Below, one piece after another: positions 12,201-20,074 of a stretch of 64,000 nucleotides of DNA. The translations under genes and the position numbers were made by a program. The notes beneath the pieces are model-generated. The model had not been told where the DNA came from. It made no database searches and saw nothing but the letters and a program-made list of their open reading frames with translations. The stretch's first letter is position 1, and each line of letters begins with the position of its first letter. Source of the stretch: Bacteroidetes bacterium UBA7662 (lineage in GTDB: Bacteria; Bacteroidota; Bacteroidia; UBA7662); the NCBI GenBank assembly GCA_002483345.1, contig DLHS01000005.1, positions 94,105 to 158,104 on the forward strand, given 5' to 3'.

Positions 12201-13703
12201 GTTGGCGTTGGTGTCTGCTGATGAAACCTTACCGGTGAATAAACCTTTGTCGAGGTATCCGTCAAAATCTACCCCTTCATACCGGTAGCCCTTGAAATCA
12301 GCATAGCTGATGTGCCCGTCGAGCTGACCTTCCAGCTCCTCAAATTTGTTTCCCCGACCTTTGACAGCCAGTTCAAAACCAGCATTCCCCAGCTGTTCAT
12401 TGTTCAGGATTTTTCTCAGATCGAGGGCTTCCGCATTCAATTCTCCGCTGAAAGTGGTGTTTTGCTGCTGCAGTTTCAGGTTGATATCAGAATTCAGCAT
12501 CCCCAGATTGGTTTCGAAAGTGCCATGTGCCACAAAATCTTCCGGATAGCCGAACATAGAGGCGGTCATGTGGATGTATTCAAGGGCGTTGAGCTGTTCC
12601 GGTATCTCCACAAAGGGCAGCGCTCTGGCCAATCCACTGCGGCTGAGATAGGCATCTGAGATGCTGAGGTCGTACAGAGCGCCTTCAACATCGGGTAAAC
12701 CGGTTATATTAACTTCTCCCCGCAGGTAGTTTTCGCTGTCAAACCGTATGTTAAGATCTTTGGTGCGCAAATTACTTACCCGGCCGCTGATGCTGCCACT
12801 GGCATAAATGGTTTCTCTCGGCAACTCCTCAAGGCCTGTAAAATAAGCCAGCTCTTTGGGATCAAGTACCAGTCGTTTTACATCCGCTTTCATTCTTACC
12901 CGTTCAGCAAACGCAAGCAAATCCGACTCATTCCCGTATGAAAAACGCATAGTCCCCTGAAGTGTGCTGCGCCTGGTTTGTAACCGGAGGCTGTCGATGC
13001 GGAGCTGGTCAGCAAAACGGGCCAGGGAAAAGCCCATGCTTTCTACGGATATGCCTCCGATTTCATCAAAACGCAGTTGCTGAATGCGTACCCTGCTGCT
13101 GTCGTCTTCCAGCGCAAGGTCACGGAGTTCCAGCTGCAGGTTTTCGAGCTCCAGGTGGTTAGGATTGAACACCCCGTTTGCCTGTTTTTTGGTATAGTCG
13201 TGCAGTATTACCCTGCTGTTGGAAATACTCAGTTTTTCAAGCACAAAAGCAGGCAAAAGCAGCACGCTGTCAACAGGTTTGTCAGGAGTTGGGGTCGGCA
13301 GCAGAAAATCAAAATTAAATGCCAGTTCATAGTCCTTCCGCAACATACGAAGCTGAAGACCCTCCAGGGCCAGGTTGGAGATACGGATATCCCCCTTTAA
13401 AAGAGGGCGAAGCCGTATCCGGAACAGCAGCTTATCCGAATAAATCAGGGTATCTCCATTGTGATCTTCGAGGTAAAAACCTTCCAGTTCCAGCGAGCCG
13501 TTGGTTCGGAGCTGGAGCCGGTCGATGCGTACCTCTGTTCGAAGTTGTCTGCTTAGAAAAGCGGCAAACTGATCACCTGCAAAGTCCTGAATAGTGGGAT
13601 TTAATCCCAGTAACAAAAGTGCAAAAAGCGTCACCACCACCCCTGAAAGGAGCTGGAAGGGATATTGGAGGGCTAATCCGAGATATCGGAAGAAACGACG
13701 CAA
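9231..13703 (-). CDS. TamB-like translocation/assembly (AsmA-family) protein
   Basis: 1490 residues. A single N-terminal membrane anchor (about 12-36, PFQLLSGVVVTLFALLLLGL) is followed by a long repetitive beta-rich region. The C-terminal third has the TamB/DUF490 character: an ordered series of LxGxxxxxG-type strands, with the conserved segment FGNYTFTSGDYTFTLANI near residue 1180. TamB-type proteins form periplasm-spanning lipid-conducting grooves between the inner and outer membranes and are also implicated in outer-membrane protein assembly. The length is normal for Bacteroidota members. No TamA/BamA partner lies beside it. It is divergent from tsaD with 63 bases between starts. The stop codon lies inside a dispersed repeat. 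Confidence 0.9.
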   Translation of the reverse strand: MRRFFRYLGLALQYPFQLLSGVVVTLFALLLLGLNPTIQDFAGDQFAAFLSRQLRTEVRIDRLQLRTNGSLELEGFYLEDHNGDTLIYSDKLLFRIRLRPLLKGDIRISNLALEGLQLRMLRKDYELAFNFDFLLPTPTPDKPVDSVLLLPAFVLEKLSISNSRVILHDYTKKQANGVFNPNHLELENLQLELRDLALEDDSSRVRIQQLRFDEIGGISVESMGFSLARFADQLRIDSLRLQTRRSTLQGTMRFSYGNESDLLAFAERVRMKADVKRLVLDPKELAYFTGLEELPRETIYASGSISGRVSNLRTKDLNIRFDSENYLRGEVNITGLPDVEGALYDLSISDAYLSRSGLARALPFVEIPEQLNALEYIHMTASMFGYPEDFVAHGTFETNLGMLNSDINLKLQQQNTTFSGELNAEALDLRKILNNEQLGNAGFELAVKGRGNKFEELEGQLDGHISYADFKGYRYEGVDFDGYLDKGLFTGKVSSADTNANFDFFGVADLNPSQPFYNFVADIRRVDLKSLHLSEDTVLIQGFAEICLKGTDRDSVEGEVNLRQLELDLNDRHLSLASIDLFAARNPDSSRYITLNAPFGEAKMEGHFSFRQLGTSVNRFVNHYLHKEKSEQLAFSRQDFNFSLSLHDAQPVSDFFFPGKYAIDSLEGYVLYDALHQKSDIFFTLPDFRADSLQLKHVSLIGGSDAGEMNLDLYVDSIFRNGLFVAHTLSAEQTLADDSLRFDLKATGDSSYNRLAIAGFMDTRGDSLKLGFRPSYVDLYGNRWVLEQRDDIWITDSVAGIDNFSFRQARQTISLHGRISADRNDSLYLEMVDVDLQQLNPILAAYETSMEGFANMSVRSSSVLKKAAVFGDIQLDEFVLDGQPLGDVTLSSDYSTELNQANLSASIVNVGDTLMTIRGYLSKLDEEQEIDLDVVLAHSPIHALEKLLKPAFDDVSGYATARLNLKGKLTGPVLTGYADLEKARLRVDFLNQYYNVNKRILFTETSIDFNNATLTDDAGGTGTLSGRIMHEKFRKTRLNLRLDARNLLVLNTQPDYQSDYFGTGKLTGYATFSGPISLVGINIVATTDRGTNFAIPLDVESSRGVTDFITFVNRHDTLKSAPITQNLELEGVELTMNLTVTPDAEISIIFDRQTGDIIKGRGNAVIELKVNPQGEMTMFGNYTFTSGDYTFTLANIANKRFRIASGSTIRWSGDPYDAQLDVNAVYRQRAAVPVTSTVVSGNPTTPGQSQYMNVETHLKLAGSLLSPAISFQLKIPSINQNDPNDANATYIQRINNDEQTLNNQVIALLVAGQFIPEGDVAAGGFAANSGLNSVTEVLSNQLSNLISSDNFNFGVSYRNSNLAGLAGATPANTENISDLNLAVNTSLFDNRVLIDGNVGNRSNSTSDLPGAEVTVEYLVNADGSFRLKAFNRIDDRNIFNRGSTYRQGIGLSYTKNYNTGAELRADATRWLQDRFIRRIPWAPDSWKGDF

Positions 13704-13766
13704 TGCTTACGCTTTTATATTTTTTGCTGCAAAATAGCGAACTTAGCCCTGAAAAACGCATAAATC

Positions 13767-14783
13767 GTGCCGCAAACCACCATTTTAGCCATTGAATCCA
13801 GCTGCGACGATACCGGTGCAGCCGTTATCCGTAACGGCAGGCTGCTGTCGAATGTTGTGGCAGGTCAGGCTGTCCATGAGCAGTACGGCGGCGTAGTCCC
13901 TGAACTGGCCTCGCGCGCGCATCAGGAAAACATCATCCCAGTGGTGGAAGCAGCTTTAAATCAAGCCGGTGTCACCCTGCAGGAGCTCGACGCGGTGGCC
14001 TGTACCCGTGGGCCGGGTTTGATGGGGGCCTTGCTGGTAGGTGCCAGCTTCGCTAAAGGACTGGCACTCTGTCTTGACATCCCGCTGCTGGGCATCAACC
14101 ACATGCAGGCCCATATCCTGGCACATTTTATCGACGAGCCTAAACCTGCCTTCCCGTTTTTGTGCCTGACGGTTTCCGGCGGACATACCCAGCTGGTACA
14201 ACTCAACAGTCCGTCCGACTTCATACTGCTGGGGCAGACCCGTGACGACGCAGCAGGGGAGGCCTTCGATAAAATCGGAAAACTGCTCGGATTGCCCTAC
14301 CCGGCCGGTCCGGTGCTCGACAAACTGGCGCAAAACGGTAACCCAGGTCGTTTCGATTTCCCGGAACCACAGGTAGCGGGACTGGATTTCAGTTTCAGCG
14401 GTCTGAAAACCTCGGTTTTATACTTCTTGCAAGCCGAAATCAAACAAAATCCTGACTTCGTGCAGGAGAACCTGGCCGATTTGTGTGCAGCTGTTCAGCA
14501 CCGGATCGTACAGATTTTGCTTCATAAATTCAAAAAAGCAGTGCAGCAGACGGGCATTACCCGGCTGGCCATCGCCGGCGGTGTATCGGCCAACAGCGGC
14601 CTTCGAAACGGCCTGCTGCAACTGGCAGAAAGCCAGGGATGGCAGACTTTCATCCCCGCATTTGCCTACTGTACCGACAATGCCGGCATGGTAGCCATGG
14701 CGGCCCATTTTCGGTATCTTGCAGGTGATTTTGATGATCAGACACTGCTTCCCGATCCACGCCTGGCTCTTACCGCAACATAA
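13767..14783 (+). CDS. tsaD: tRNA threonylcarbamoyladenosine transferase subunit TsaD
   Basis: 338 residues. This cytosolic ASKHA-fold protein transfers the threonylcarbamoyl group to A37 of ANN-decoding tRNAs, acting with TsaB and TsaE. Visible motifs are AIESSCDDTGAA at the N-terminus, the iron-binding HxxxH within NHMQAHILAH, SGGHTQLV, and AGGVSANSGLR near the C-terminus. The start is a GTG at 13767; an in-frame TAA lies just upstream and no ATG is available. The VWA gene begins 25 bases after the stop, so read-through is possible though the functions are unrelated. Confidence 0.97.
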   Translation: MPQTTILAIESSCDDTGAAVIRNGRLLSNVVAGQAVHEQYGGVVPELASRAHQENIIPVVEAALNQAGVTLQELDAVACTRGPGLMGALLVGASFAKGLALCLDIPLLGINHMQAHILAHFIDEPKPAFPFLCLTVSGGHTQLVQLNSPSDFILLGQTRDDAAGEAFDKIGKLLGLPYPAGPVLDKLAQNGNPGRFDFPEPQVAGLDFSFSGLKTSVLYFLQAEIKQNPDFVQENLADLCAAVQHRIVQILLHKFKKAVQQTGITRLAIAGGVSANSGLRNGLLQLAESQGWQTFIPAFAYCTDNAGMVAMAAHFRYLAGDFDDQTLLPDPRLALTAT

Positions 14784-14808
14784 GCAGTCCTTATTTACGT
14801 TACACACC

Positions 14809-16191
14809 ATGCGCTACCTCCTCTTATTTCTGCTGCTGCTTTCTCAAAGTATCGCTGTTTCGGCGCAGACGCCGGTTAAAGGCAAGGAGGAGGAGCCGGT
14901 TATTACCACCCGTATCCTGTTTCTGCTCGACGCCTCAGGCAGTATGCTCGGCACCTGGCAAAACAACTCCCGCTGGAATGTTGCCAAACGCCTCCTGACA
15001 GATCTGATGGACAGCCTTGAGCAGCGGGAGCAACTGGAGGTAGCGCTCCGGGTTTACGGTCACCAGACCGCCAGGGGTGAGCGCGACTGCAAAGACACCA
15101 AACTGGAGGTGCCCTTTGCCAAAAACAGCTTCGGGAAGATCAAAACAAGGCTTAAATCCATCCGCCCTTTGGGCAATACGCCCATTGCCTACAGCATGTC
15201 GCAGGCGGCAACGGATTTTCCGCGGGATCCTTTCAGCCGCAATATTCTCATTCTCATCACCGACGGTCAGGAGTCCTGCGATGGAGACCCTTGTCAGGTA
15301 TCGTTCCAGTTGCAGAAACAGCATATTTTCCTGAAGCCGTTTATTATAGGTCTGGGACTTGATCTGGGCATGAAACAGGCCTTTAATTGTGTGGGAACTT
15401 ATTTTGATGCCGAGCAGGAAGTCGCCTTCAAACAAGCCCTCGACCTGGTGGTGGCCCAGGCCCTGAATTCAACCACCGTACAGGTGAATCTCAACGATCA
15501 GTTTATGCTGCCCACAGAGACCAATGTACCGATGACTTTCTATGACAGTGATCTGGGCATAGAACGGTACAATTTTATCCATACCCTCAATTCCCGCAAA
15601 CTTTCCGATACACTGCTCATCGACCCGGCCAACAAATACGACCTGGTGGTGCATACCAACCCGGAAGTAAGCAAAAGTGGTATCAGTCTTACCCCCGGCA
15701 GGCACAATGTCATTTCGCTGAATACTCCCATGGGTGGGTTGGAGCTGATCGTTGGCGGTGTGACCGGATACCGCAACCTGAGGGCTACCGTAAGGGATAG
15801 TAAATCGGGACAATTTATCGGTACGCAGGACTTTAATACCATCAAAAAATACCTGATCGGCAGTTTTGATCTGGAGATACTCACCACGCCGGTCACTACT
15901 TTCAAAAATGTGGAGATTACCCAGGGCAATACCACCCGCATCCAGATTCCGCAGCCCGGCCTGGTCAACGTGGCTTGTAATACCGAAGGTTACGGCGCCA
16001 TCTTCAGTACCGATGGGCCGCGTTTGGTAAAGGTACACGACCTGAATACTGCAACACTGACCGAAACAGTTGTGTTGCAGCCGGGGAATTACAAAGTAAT
16101 CTTTCGCTCAAAAAATTCAAGCAAGGCTGTTTTCAGTCTGGAGAAGGAGTTTACAGTCTCATCCGGTGCCATCATCACGGTGCGTTTCTGA
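14809..16191 (+). CDS. exported von Willebrand factor A domain protein
   Basis: 460 residues with a signal peptide (MRYLLLFLLLLSQSIAVSAQ). A VWA domain at about 38-225 carries the metal-ion (MIDAS) motif DASGS within LLDASGSMLG, a threonine in PLGNTPIAY and the acidic site ITDGQES. Cysteines in ESCDGDPC and FNCVG may form disulphides. The C-terminal half is beta-rich with repeated strand patterns and no recognised signature, perhaps carbohydrate- or protein-binding. The ATG at 14809 is chosen because it begins the signal peptide; a longer frame would overlap tsaD. Such proteins usually mediate adhesion or act as chaperones on the cell surface. The partner is unknown. Confidence 0.85.
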   Translation: MRYLLLFLLLLSQSIAVSAQTPVKGKEEEPVITTRILFLLDASGSMLGTWQNNSRWNVAKRLLTDLMDSLEQREQLEVALRVYGHQTARGERDCKDTKLEVPFAKNSFGKIKTRLKSIRPLGNTPIAYSMSQAATDFPRDPFSRNILILITDGQESCDGDPCQVSFQLQKQHIFLKPFIIGLGLDLGMKQAFNCVGTYFDAEQEVAFKQALDLVVAQALNSTTVQVNLNDQFMLPTETNVPMTFYDSDLGIERYNFIHTLNSRKLSDTLLIDPANKYDLVVHTNPEVSKSGISLTPGRHNVISLNTPMGGLELIVGGVTGYRNLRATVRDSKSGQFIGTQDFNTIKKYLIGSFDLEILTTPVTTFKNVEITQGNTTRIQIPQPGLVNVACNTEGYGAIFSTDGPRLVKVHDLNTATLTETVVLQPGNYKVIFRSKNSSKAVFSLEKEFTVSSGAIITVRF

Positions 16192-16215
16192 CAAAATTTT
16201 GGCAGTCGTTTAAAC

Positions 16216-16824
16216 TTGTTAGGCTATAGCAGGTCTATATTGCGCTCAACTGCCCCTCACACTTTGGAAAAACAGCCGCCGAAAGAAATCGACGCCAGAA
16301 TTTTAGCCTTGTATCGCGAGGAAGCTACCCGTGAACAGGCTTTTGGGTTGTTGATGCGGCATTACAAGGAAAGGCTGTACTGGCACGTCCGGAAGATGGT
16401 GATCGACCACGACGATACGGACGATTTGCTGCAGAATGTTTTCATCAAGGCCTGGAAAGGGCTGGCTAATTTCCGGGAGGACTCAGGTTTGTACACCTGG
16501 CTTTACCGCATTGCCACCAACGAATGCCTGAGTTTTCTGACCAGTAAACGCCGCAGACTTTTTCTGCCGATCGGAGATATCAGCGAGGAGCTGCTGGGGA
16601 AATTGCAGGCCTCTGCACCGGCAGATGGTGACCAGATAAGTTATAAACTGCAACAAGCCGTACTTAAACTGCCCGATAAACAACGGCTTGTATTTAATAT
16701 GAAGTACTACGACGACATGACGTATGAAGATATTTCGGCAGTAGTAGGGACTTCGGTAGGCGCTTTAAAAGCATCTTACCACCATGCGGTGAAAAAAATT
16801 GAATCATATTTAGACAACCATTAA
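16216..16824 (+). CDS. ECF-type RNA polymerase sigma factor
   Basis: About 200 residues with region 2 (HDDTDDLLQNVFIKAWKG, then ALYTWLYRIA-like GLYTWLYRIATNE) and region 4 (LPDKQRLVFNMKYYDDM, then YEDISAVVGTSVGALKA). It should direct RNA polymerase to a small stress or envelope regulon. The start is uncertain: no ATG exists upstream of region 2, and in-frame TTG codons lie at 16216, 16240 and 16264. A small one-TM protein and a Spy/CpxP-like protein follow on the same strand with gaps of 31 and -4 bases, the usual arrangement of an ECF sigma with its antagonist and a periplasmic sensor. Confidence 0.92.
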   Translation: MLGYSRSILRSTAPHTLEKQPPKEIDARILALYREEATREQAFGLLMRHYKERLYWHVRKMVIDHDDTDDLLQNVFIKAWKGLANFREDSGLYTWLYRIATNECLSFLTSKRRRLFLPIGDISEELLGKLQASAPADGDQISYKLQQAVLKLPDKQRLVFNMKYYDDMTYEDISAVVGTSVGALKASYHHAVKKIESYLDNH

Positions 16825-16855
16825 ACCTTCACGGACTTTAATCATCCAAGCAACA

Positions 16856-17257
16856 ATGTCAACTAAAATCAAGGATATCGAACCTGTTCTGCCTTACCAG
16901 GAGCCATATGGTTACTTCGGGAACTTCGATGGCCGTATGAAGCGCAGGTTGGAGGCAGCACCGGTTGAAAAAAATGTGTGGTGGTTACAACCGCGCTGGA
17001 GCTTATCGTTTTCAGCTGTTATAATTGTGGTGATGGCCTGGTTTGGTACCCGGGATTTTGGTCAGGAAGTTAGTATAGCAGCGATTCCGGCTGAACAACG
17101 TTCGGAATATCTTCTCACACATACCGATGCCTACATGGCTGTTTTGGTCAGTGAGGAAGATATTGAACTGGAAATGCCGGCTGCCTGGATGAGCAGAGAA
17201 GAAGCGGAAGCTTATCTCGAAACAGAAAATCTTGAAAATTTGATGACAGAATTATGA
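16856..17257 (+). CDS. small single-pass membrane protein, probable anti-sigma factor
   Basis: 133 residues. A cytosolic N-terminal segment of about 45 residues is followed by one membrane segment (about 50-64, SLSFSAVIIVVMAWFG) and an acidic periplasmic tail rich in Glu. No zinc-binding anti-sigma motif (HxxxCxxC) is present. The role is inferred from topology and from its position directly after an ECF sigma gene. Its last four bases overlap the next start (ATGA). The protein is otherwise unrecognised. Confidence 0.6.
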   Translation: MSTKIKDIEPVLPYQEPYGYFGNFDGRMKRRLEAAPVEKNVWWLQPRWSLSFSAVIIVVMAWFGTRDFGQEVSIAAIPAEQRSEYLLTHTDAYMAVLVSEEDIELEMPAAWMSREEAEAYLETENLENLMTEL

Positions 17258-17706
17258 AAAAACAATTACTCCTGCTTTTTTTGTTACTGATTGGGTTCAG
17301 TAGTCTGGCGCAACCGGGAGGTCGCTATGCTCAGGTAAAAACTGCCAAAATCGGTTTTATGACCAAAGAGCTTCAATTAAATGAAGAAGAGGCGCAGAAA
17401 TTCTGGCCGGTTTATAACAAGTATGAAGCGGAAAAAGAAGAGCTCCGCCGCAAAATGATGCATGAAATCAACCAAAACCGGAAAAATATAGATCAATTAA
17501 ACGATCGGGAGGTTGAACAGTCTATAGAATTATACCTCGCACTGCGTCAGCAGGAGGTAGACATAGATAAAAAGTACTTTGCGGAATTTAAACGGGTGCT
17601 GCCGATAAGAAAAGTAGCCCGGTTTTATGACGCCGAGAAAAAATTTCAAAAAGAGGTTCTCCGAAGCCTTCAGGACAAACGTCCGGGTATGGGAGACAAA
17701 AGATAG
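17254..17706 (+). CDS. Spy/CpxP-like periplasmic protein
   Basis: 150 residues with a signal peptide (MKKQLLLLFLLLIGFSSLAQ). It is followed by a long, charged, all-helical region: KIGFMTKELQLNEEEAQKFW has the spacing of the LTxxQ motif of the Spy/CpxP family, with the motif degenerate. Proteins of this type behind ECF sigma genes in Bacteroidota are often annotated as sensors of ECF-type sigma factors or periplasmic chaperones. It is translationally coupled to the preceding gene and closed by a strong terminator. Confidence 0.75.
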   Translation: MKKQLLLLFLLLIGFSSLAQPGGRYAQVKTAKIGFMTKELQLNEEEAQKFWPVYNKYEAEKEELRRKMMHEINQNRKNIDQLNDREVEQSIELYLALRQQEVDIDKKYFAEFKRVLPIRKVARFYDAEKKFQKEVLRSLQDKRPGMGDKR

Positions 17707-17741
17707 CATCCGAAGCGTTTCGCTTAGGGTCTAGTTGGGTT

Positions 17742-17774
17742 GAATGCTCTCCGGGAGGAGAGCATTCTTTTTTT
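17742..17774 (+). terminator. rho-independent terminator of the ECF sigma operon
   Basis: A perfect 11-bp stem, GAATGCTCTCC with GGAGAGCATTC, around a GGGA loop is followed by seven T residues. It lies 36 bases after the Spy-like stop. Confidence 0.93.
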
Positions 17775-17806
17775 GTGCTCACTTTTCCGAACACCCCTTA
17801 GTTTTG
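17773..17806 (+). promoter_or_regulatory. promoter of the aminotransferase gene
   Basis: A TAGTTTTG box (17799-17806) matches TAnnTTTG. A TTG (17773-17775) stands 23 bases upstream, at the edge of the permitted spacing. The box ends three bases before the ATG at 17810, so the transcript is probably leaderless or nearly so. Confidence 0.65.
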
Positions 17807-17809
17807 TGC

Positions 17810-19009
17810 ATGCTTAGTCAGCGACAACTTTTTTTTCAACACCTGGCCCAAACCTCCGATTTTCCCCTGGCGCTTGAGATTGTATCTGCCGAAGGGTTGT
17901 ATATGACCGACAGGGAGGGCAAACGGTACCTCGATCTGATTTCAGGCATAGGCGTCAGCAATGTAGGTCACCGCCATCCCAAGGTGACGGCCGCCATCCA
18001 TGCGCAGGTAGATAAGTATATGCACCTGATGGTGTACGGAGAATATGTACAACATCCGCAGGTGCAGCTGGCTGAAGCACTTGTCAGGCTTATGCCGCCG
18101 GCACTCAACAACGTTTATCTCACTAACAGCGGTACCGAAGCGGTGGAAGGAGCCCTCAAACTTGCCAAACGGTTTACGGGCAGAAGCAAGCTGGTTACTT
18201 TTAAAGATACCTACCACGGGTCCACCCACGGGGCCCTGTCGGTGATGGGGAATGAAACTTTCAAAAACGCTTTCCGGCCTTTGCTACCTGATGTGGAGAT
18301 TTTGCCTTACAATGTCACCAAAGCGCTGGAACGTATAGATAACCGTACGGCTGCCGTCATAGCAGAAGGGGTGCAGGGAGAAGCCGGTTATCAGACGCCC
18401 GATGCCGTCTGGATGCAGGCCCTGCGGAACCGCTGTACAGAAGTGGGTGCCCTTTTGATACTCGATGAGATCCAGAGCGGCATGGGACGCACCGGTAAAA
18501 TGTTCTCTTTTGAACATTATGAAATCATACCAGATATAGTAACCCTTGCCAAAGGACTGGGAGGCGGGTTGCCGATCGGTGCTTTTATAGCATCGGCTGA
18601 AGTGATGGGGACCTTCAAGGCAAATCCGATACTCGGACATATCACCACCTTTGGAGGCAATCCGGTATGTGCCGCCGCCGCCGTGGCTGTGGTGGAAGTG
18701 TTACAGGAAGAAAACTTATGCGAACAGGTGGAGGCTAAATCTGCCTTGTTTGTAGCGCTTCTCAAACATCCCCTTATCCTGCGGGTAACCGGCAAGGGAC
18801 TGATGCTGGCCGCCGACCTGGGCACTTTTGACTTCAACAAGGCTGTGATTGACCGTTGTATGGCACATGGATTGATTGTAGACTGGTTTTTGTTCAACGA
18901 CCGCTCGTTGCGGATCGCACCGCCGCTGACCATCACCGAAACCGAAATCCGCTGGGCCTGTCAGTTGATACTGGAGAGCATAGACGCAGTCGCGGCAGCC
19001 TCCCGCTAA
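17810..19009 (+). CDS. class III PLP aminotransferase (acetylornithine/ornithine type)
   Basis: 399 residues, fold type I PLP enzyme. Visible motifs are TNSGTEAVEGALKLAKR (phosphate-binding glycine/threonine), the aspartate in LLILDEIQSGMGRTG that contacts the PLP ring, and the Schiff-base lysine in TLAKGLGGGLPIGAF. These fit aspartate aminotransferase family members of the ArgD/RocD/GabT group; the exact substrate cannot be read, and no arginine genes are nearby. The ATG at 17810 is preferred because an upstream in-frame ATG at 17744 would place the operon terminator inside the gene. The FAH-family gene follows with its own promoter. Confidence 0.9.
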   Translation: MLSQRQLFFQHLAQTSDFPLALEIVSAEGLYMTDREGKRYLDLISGIGVSNVGHRHPKVTAAIHAQVDKYMHLMVYGEYVQHPQVQLAEALVRLMPPALNNVYLTNSGTEAVEGALKLAKRFTGRSKLVTFKDTYHGSTHGALSVMGNETFKNAFRPLLPDVEILPYNVTKALERIDNRTAAVIAEGVQGEAGYQTPDAVWMQALRNRCTEVGALLILDEIQSGMGRTGKMFSFEHYEIIPDIVTLAKGLGGGLPIGAFIASAEVMGTFKANPILGHITTFGGNPVCAAAAVAVVEVLQEENLCEQVEAKSALFVALLKHPLILRVTGKGLMLAADLGTFDFNKAVIDRCMAHGLIVDWFLFNDRSLRIAPPLTITETEIRWACQLILESIDAVAAASR

Positions 19010-19039
19010 TTCTTCTTCGCATTGCCGCCGCTTAAATCT

Positions 19040-19047
19040 TATTTTTG
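19040..19047 (+). promoter_or_regulatory. -7 promoter box of the FAH-flavin reductase operon
   Basis: TATTTTTG matches TAnnTTTG and ends 17 bases before the ATG at 19065. A TTG at 19022-19024 is only 15 bases upstream, shorter than usual. Confidence 0.6.
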
Positions 19048-19064
19048 CAGCCAAAGATTTTCTC

Positions 19065-20072
19065 ATGAAGCTAGTTTCTTACCTGCACGAAGCCGATGCC
19101 CGTCTCGGACTGTATCTTGATGGCCACATTTACGACCTCAACAGCCTCGATCCCAATCTGCCCGACAGCATGAACAGCTTTCTGTATGAAGGTCAGGCTG
19201 CTATGGAAGCAGCACGGTCGCTGGAAGCCGCCATCAAAGCCGGTTTTGTGAAGGCAAATCCTGTCGAGGTAAACCCTGATGAATTGCTGGCCCCTGTGCC
19301 ATTTCCGACGTCCTGCCGCGATGGCTATGCCTTTCGGCAGCATGTGGAAGCTGCCCGCCGAAACCGGGGTGTAGATATGATTGCGGAATTTGATCAGTAC
19401 CCCATCTTTTATTTCACCAACCACAATGCAGTGCAAGGCCCCGGCCCAATACCCTGTATGCCGGATCATTTCGAGAAACTCGATTTTGAACTGGAGGTCG
19501 CTGTGGTAATCGGAAAAACAGGCCGTAATGTGCGCGCGGAAGAAGCTGACCAGTATATCGCAGGCTTTATGATCATGAACGATATGAGTGCCCGCACCCT
19601 GCAAATGGAAGAAATGCTGCTCAACCTCGGGCCTGCCAAAGGCAAGGATTTCTGCACAGTAATCGGCCCCTGGCTGGTGACGCCTGACGAGCTGGAAGCC
19701 TACAAAGTACCTGCTAAATCCGGTCATGTCGGCGCCAGCTATAATCTCTCCATGAAGTGCTGGGTCAATGATCAGCTGGTATCGGAAGGGAATGTGGCAG
19801 ATATGGACTGGACTTTTGCTGAAATCATCGAGCGTTGCGCCTATGGGGTAGATATTTATCCCGGAGATGTGATTGGCTCTGGTACCGTGGGGACAGGCTG
19901 TTTCCTTGAACTCAACGGTACCGGATTGCGTCTGGATCCGCAAAACTTCAAACCACAGTGGTTGCAGGAGGGCGATGAGGTCCGCATGGAAATCACCGGT
20001 CTGGGTGTACTTGAAAATGTAATTGTGCGGGAAGCGGACGACTTCTCTCTTTTGGCCCTCAAGAAAAAATAG
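19065..20072 (+). CDS. fumarylacetoacetate hydrolase family protein
   Basis: 335 residues. The FAH domain occupies most of the protein after about 70 residues. The metal-binding signature is visible in FELEVAVVIGKTGRNV and the oxyanion region in GFMIMNDMSARTLQ, followed by GPAKGKDFCTVIGPW. The C-terminus has GDVIGSGTVGTGC. Members cleave C-C bonds in diketo acids or act as hydratases or decarboxylases in aromatic degradation. The substrate is unknown. The flavin reductase-like gene starts two bases after the stop, which suggests co-transcription and perhaps a shared aromatic catabolic role. Confidence 0.92.
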   Translation: MKLVSYLHEADARLGLYLDGHIYDLNSLDPNLPDSMNSFLYEGQAAMEAARSLEAAIKAGFVKANPVEVNPDELLAPVPFPTSCRDGYAFRQHVEAARRNRGVDMIAEFDQYPIFYFTNHNAVQGPGPIPCMPDHFEKLDFELEVAVVIGKTGRNVRAEEADQYIAGFMIMNDMSARTLQMEEMLLNLGPAKGKDFCTVIGPWLVTPDELEAYKVPAKSGHVGASYNLSMKCWVNDQLVSEGNVADMDWTFAEIIERCAYGVDIYPGDVIGSGTVGTGCFLELNGTGLRLDPQNFKPQWLQEGDEVRMEITGLGVLENVIVREADDFSLLALKKK

Positions 20073-20074
20073 AG

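Noticed and set aside
17744..17809. longer N-terminus for the aminotransferase
   Set aside because: It would put the upstream terminator and the gene's own promoter inside the coding sequence.
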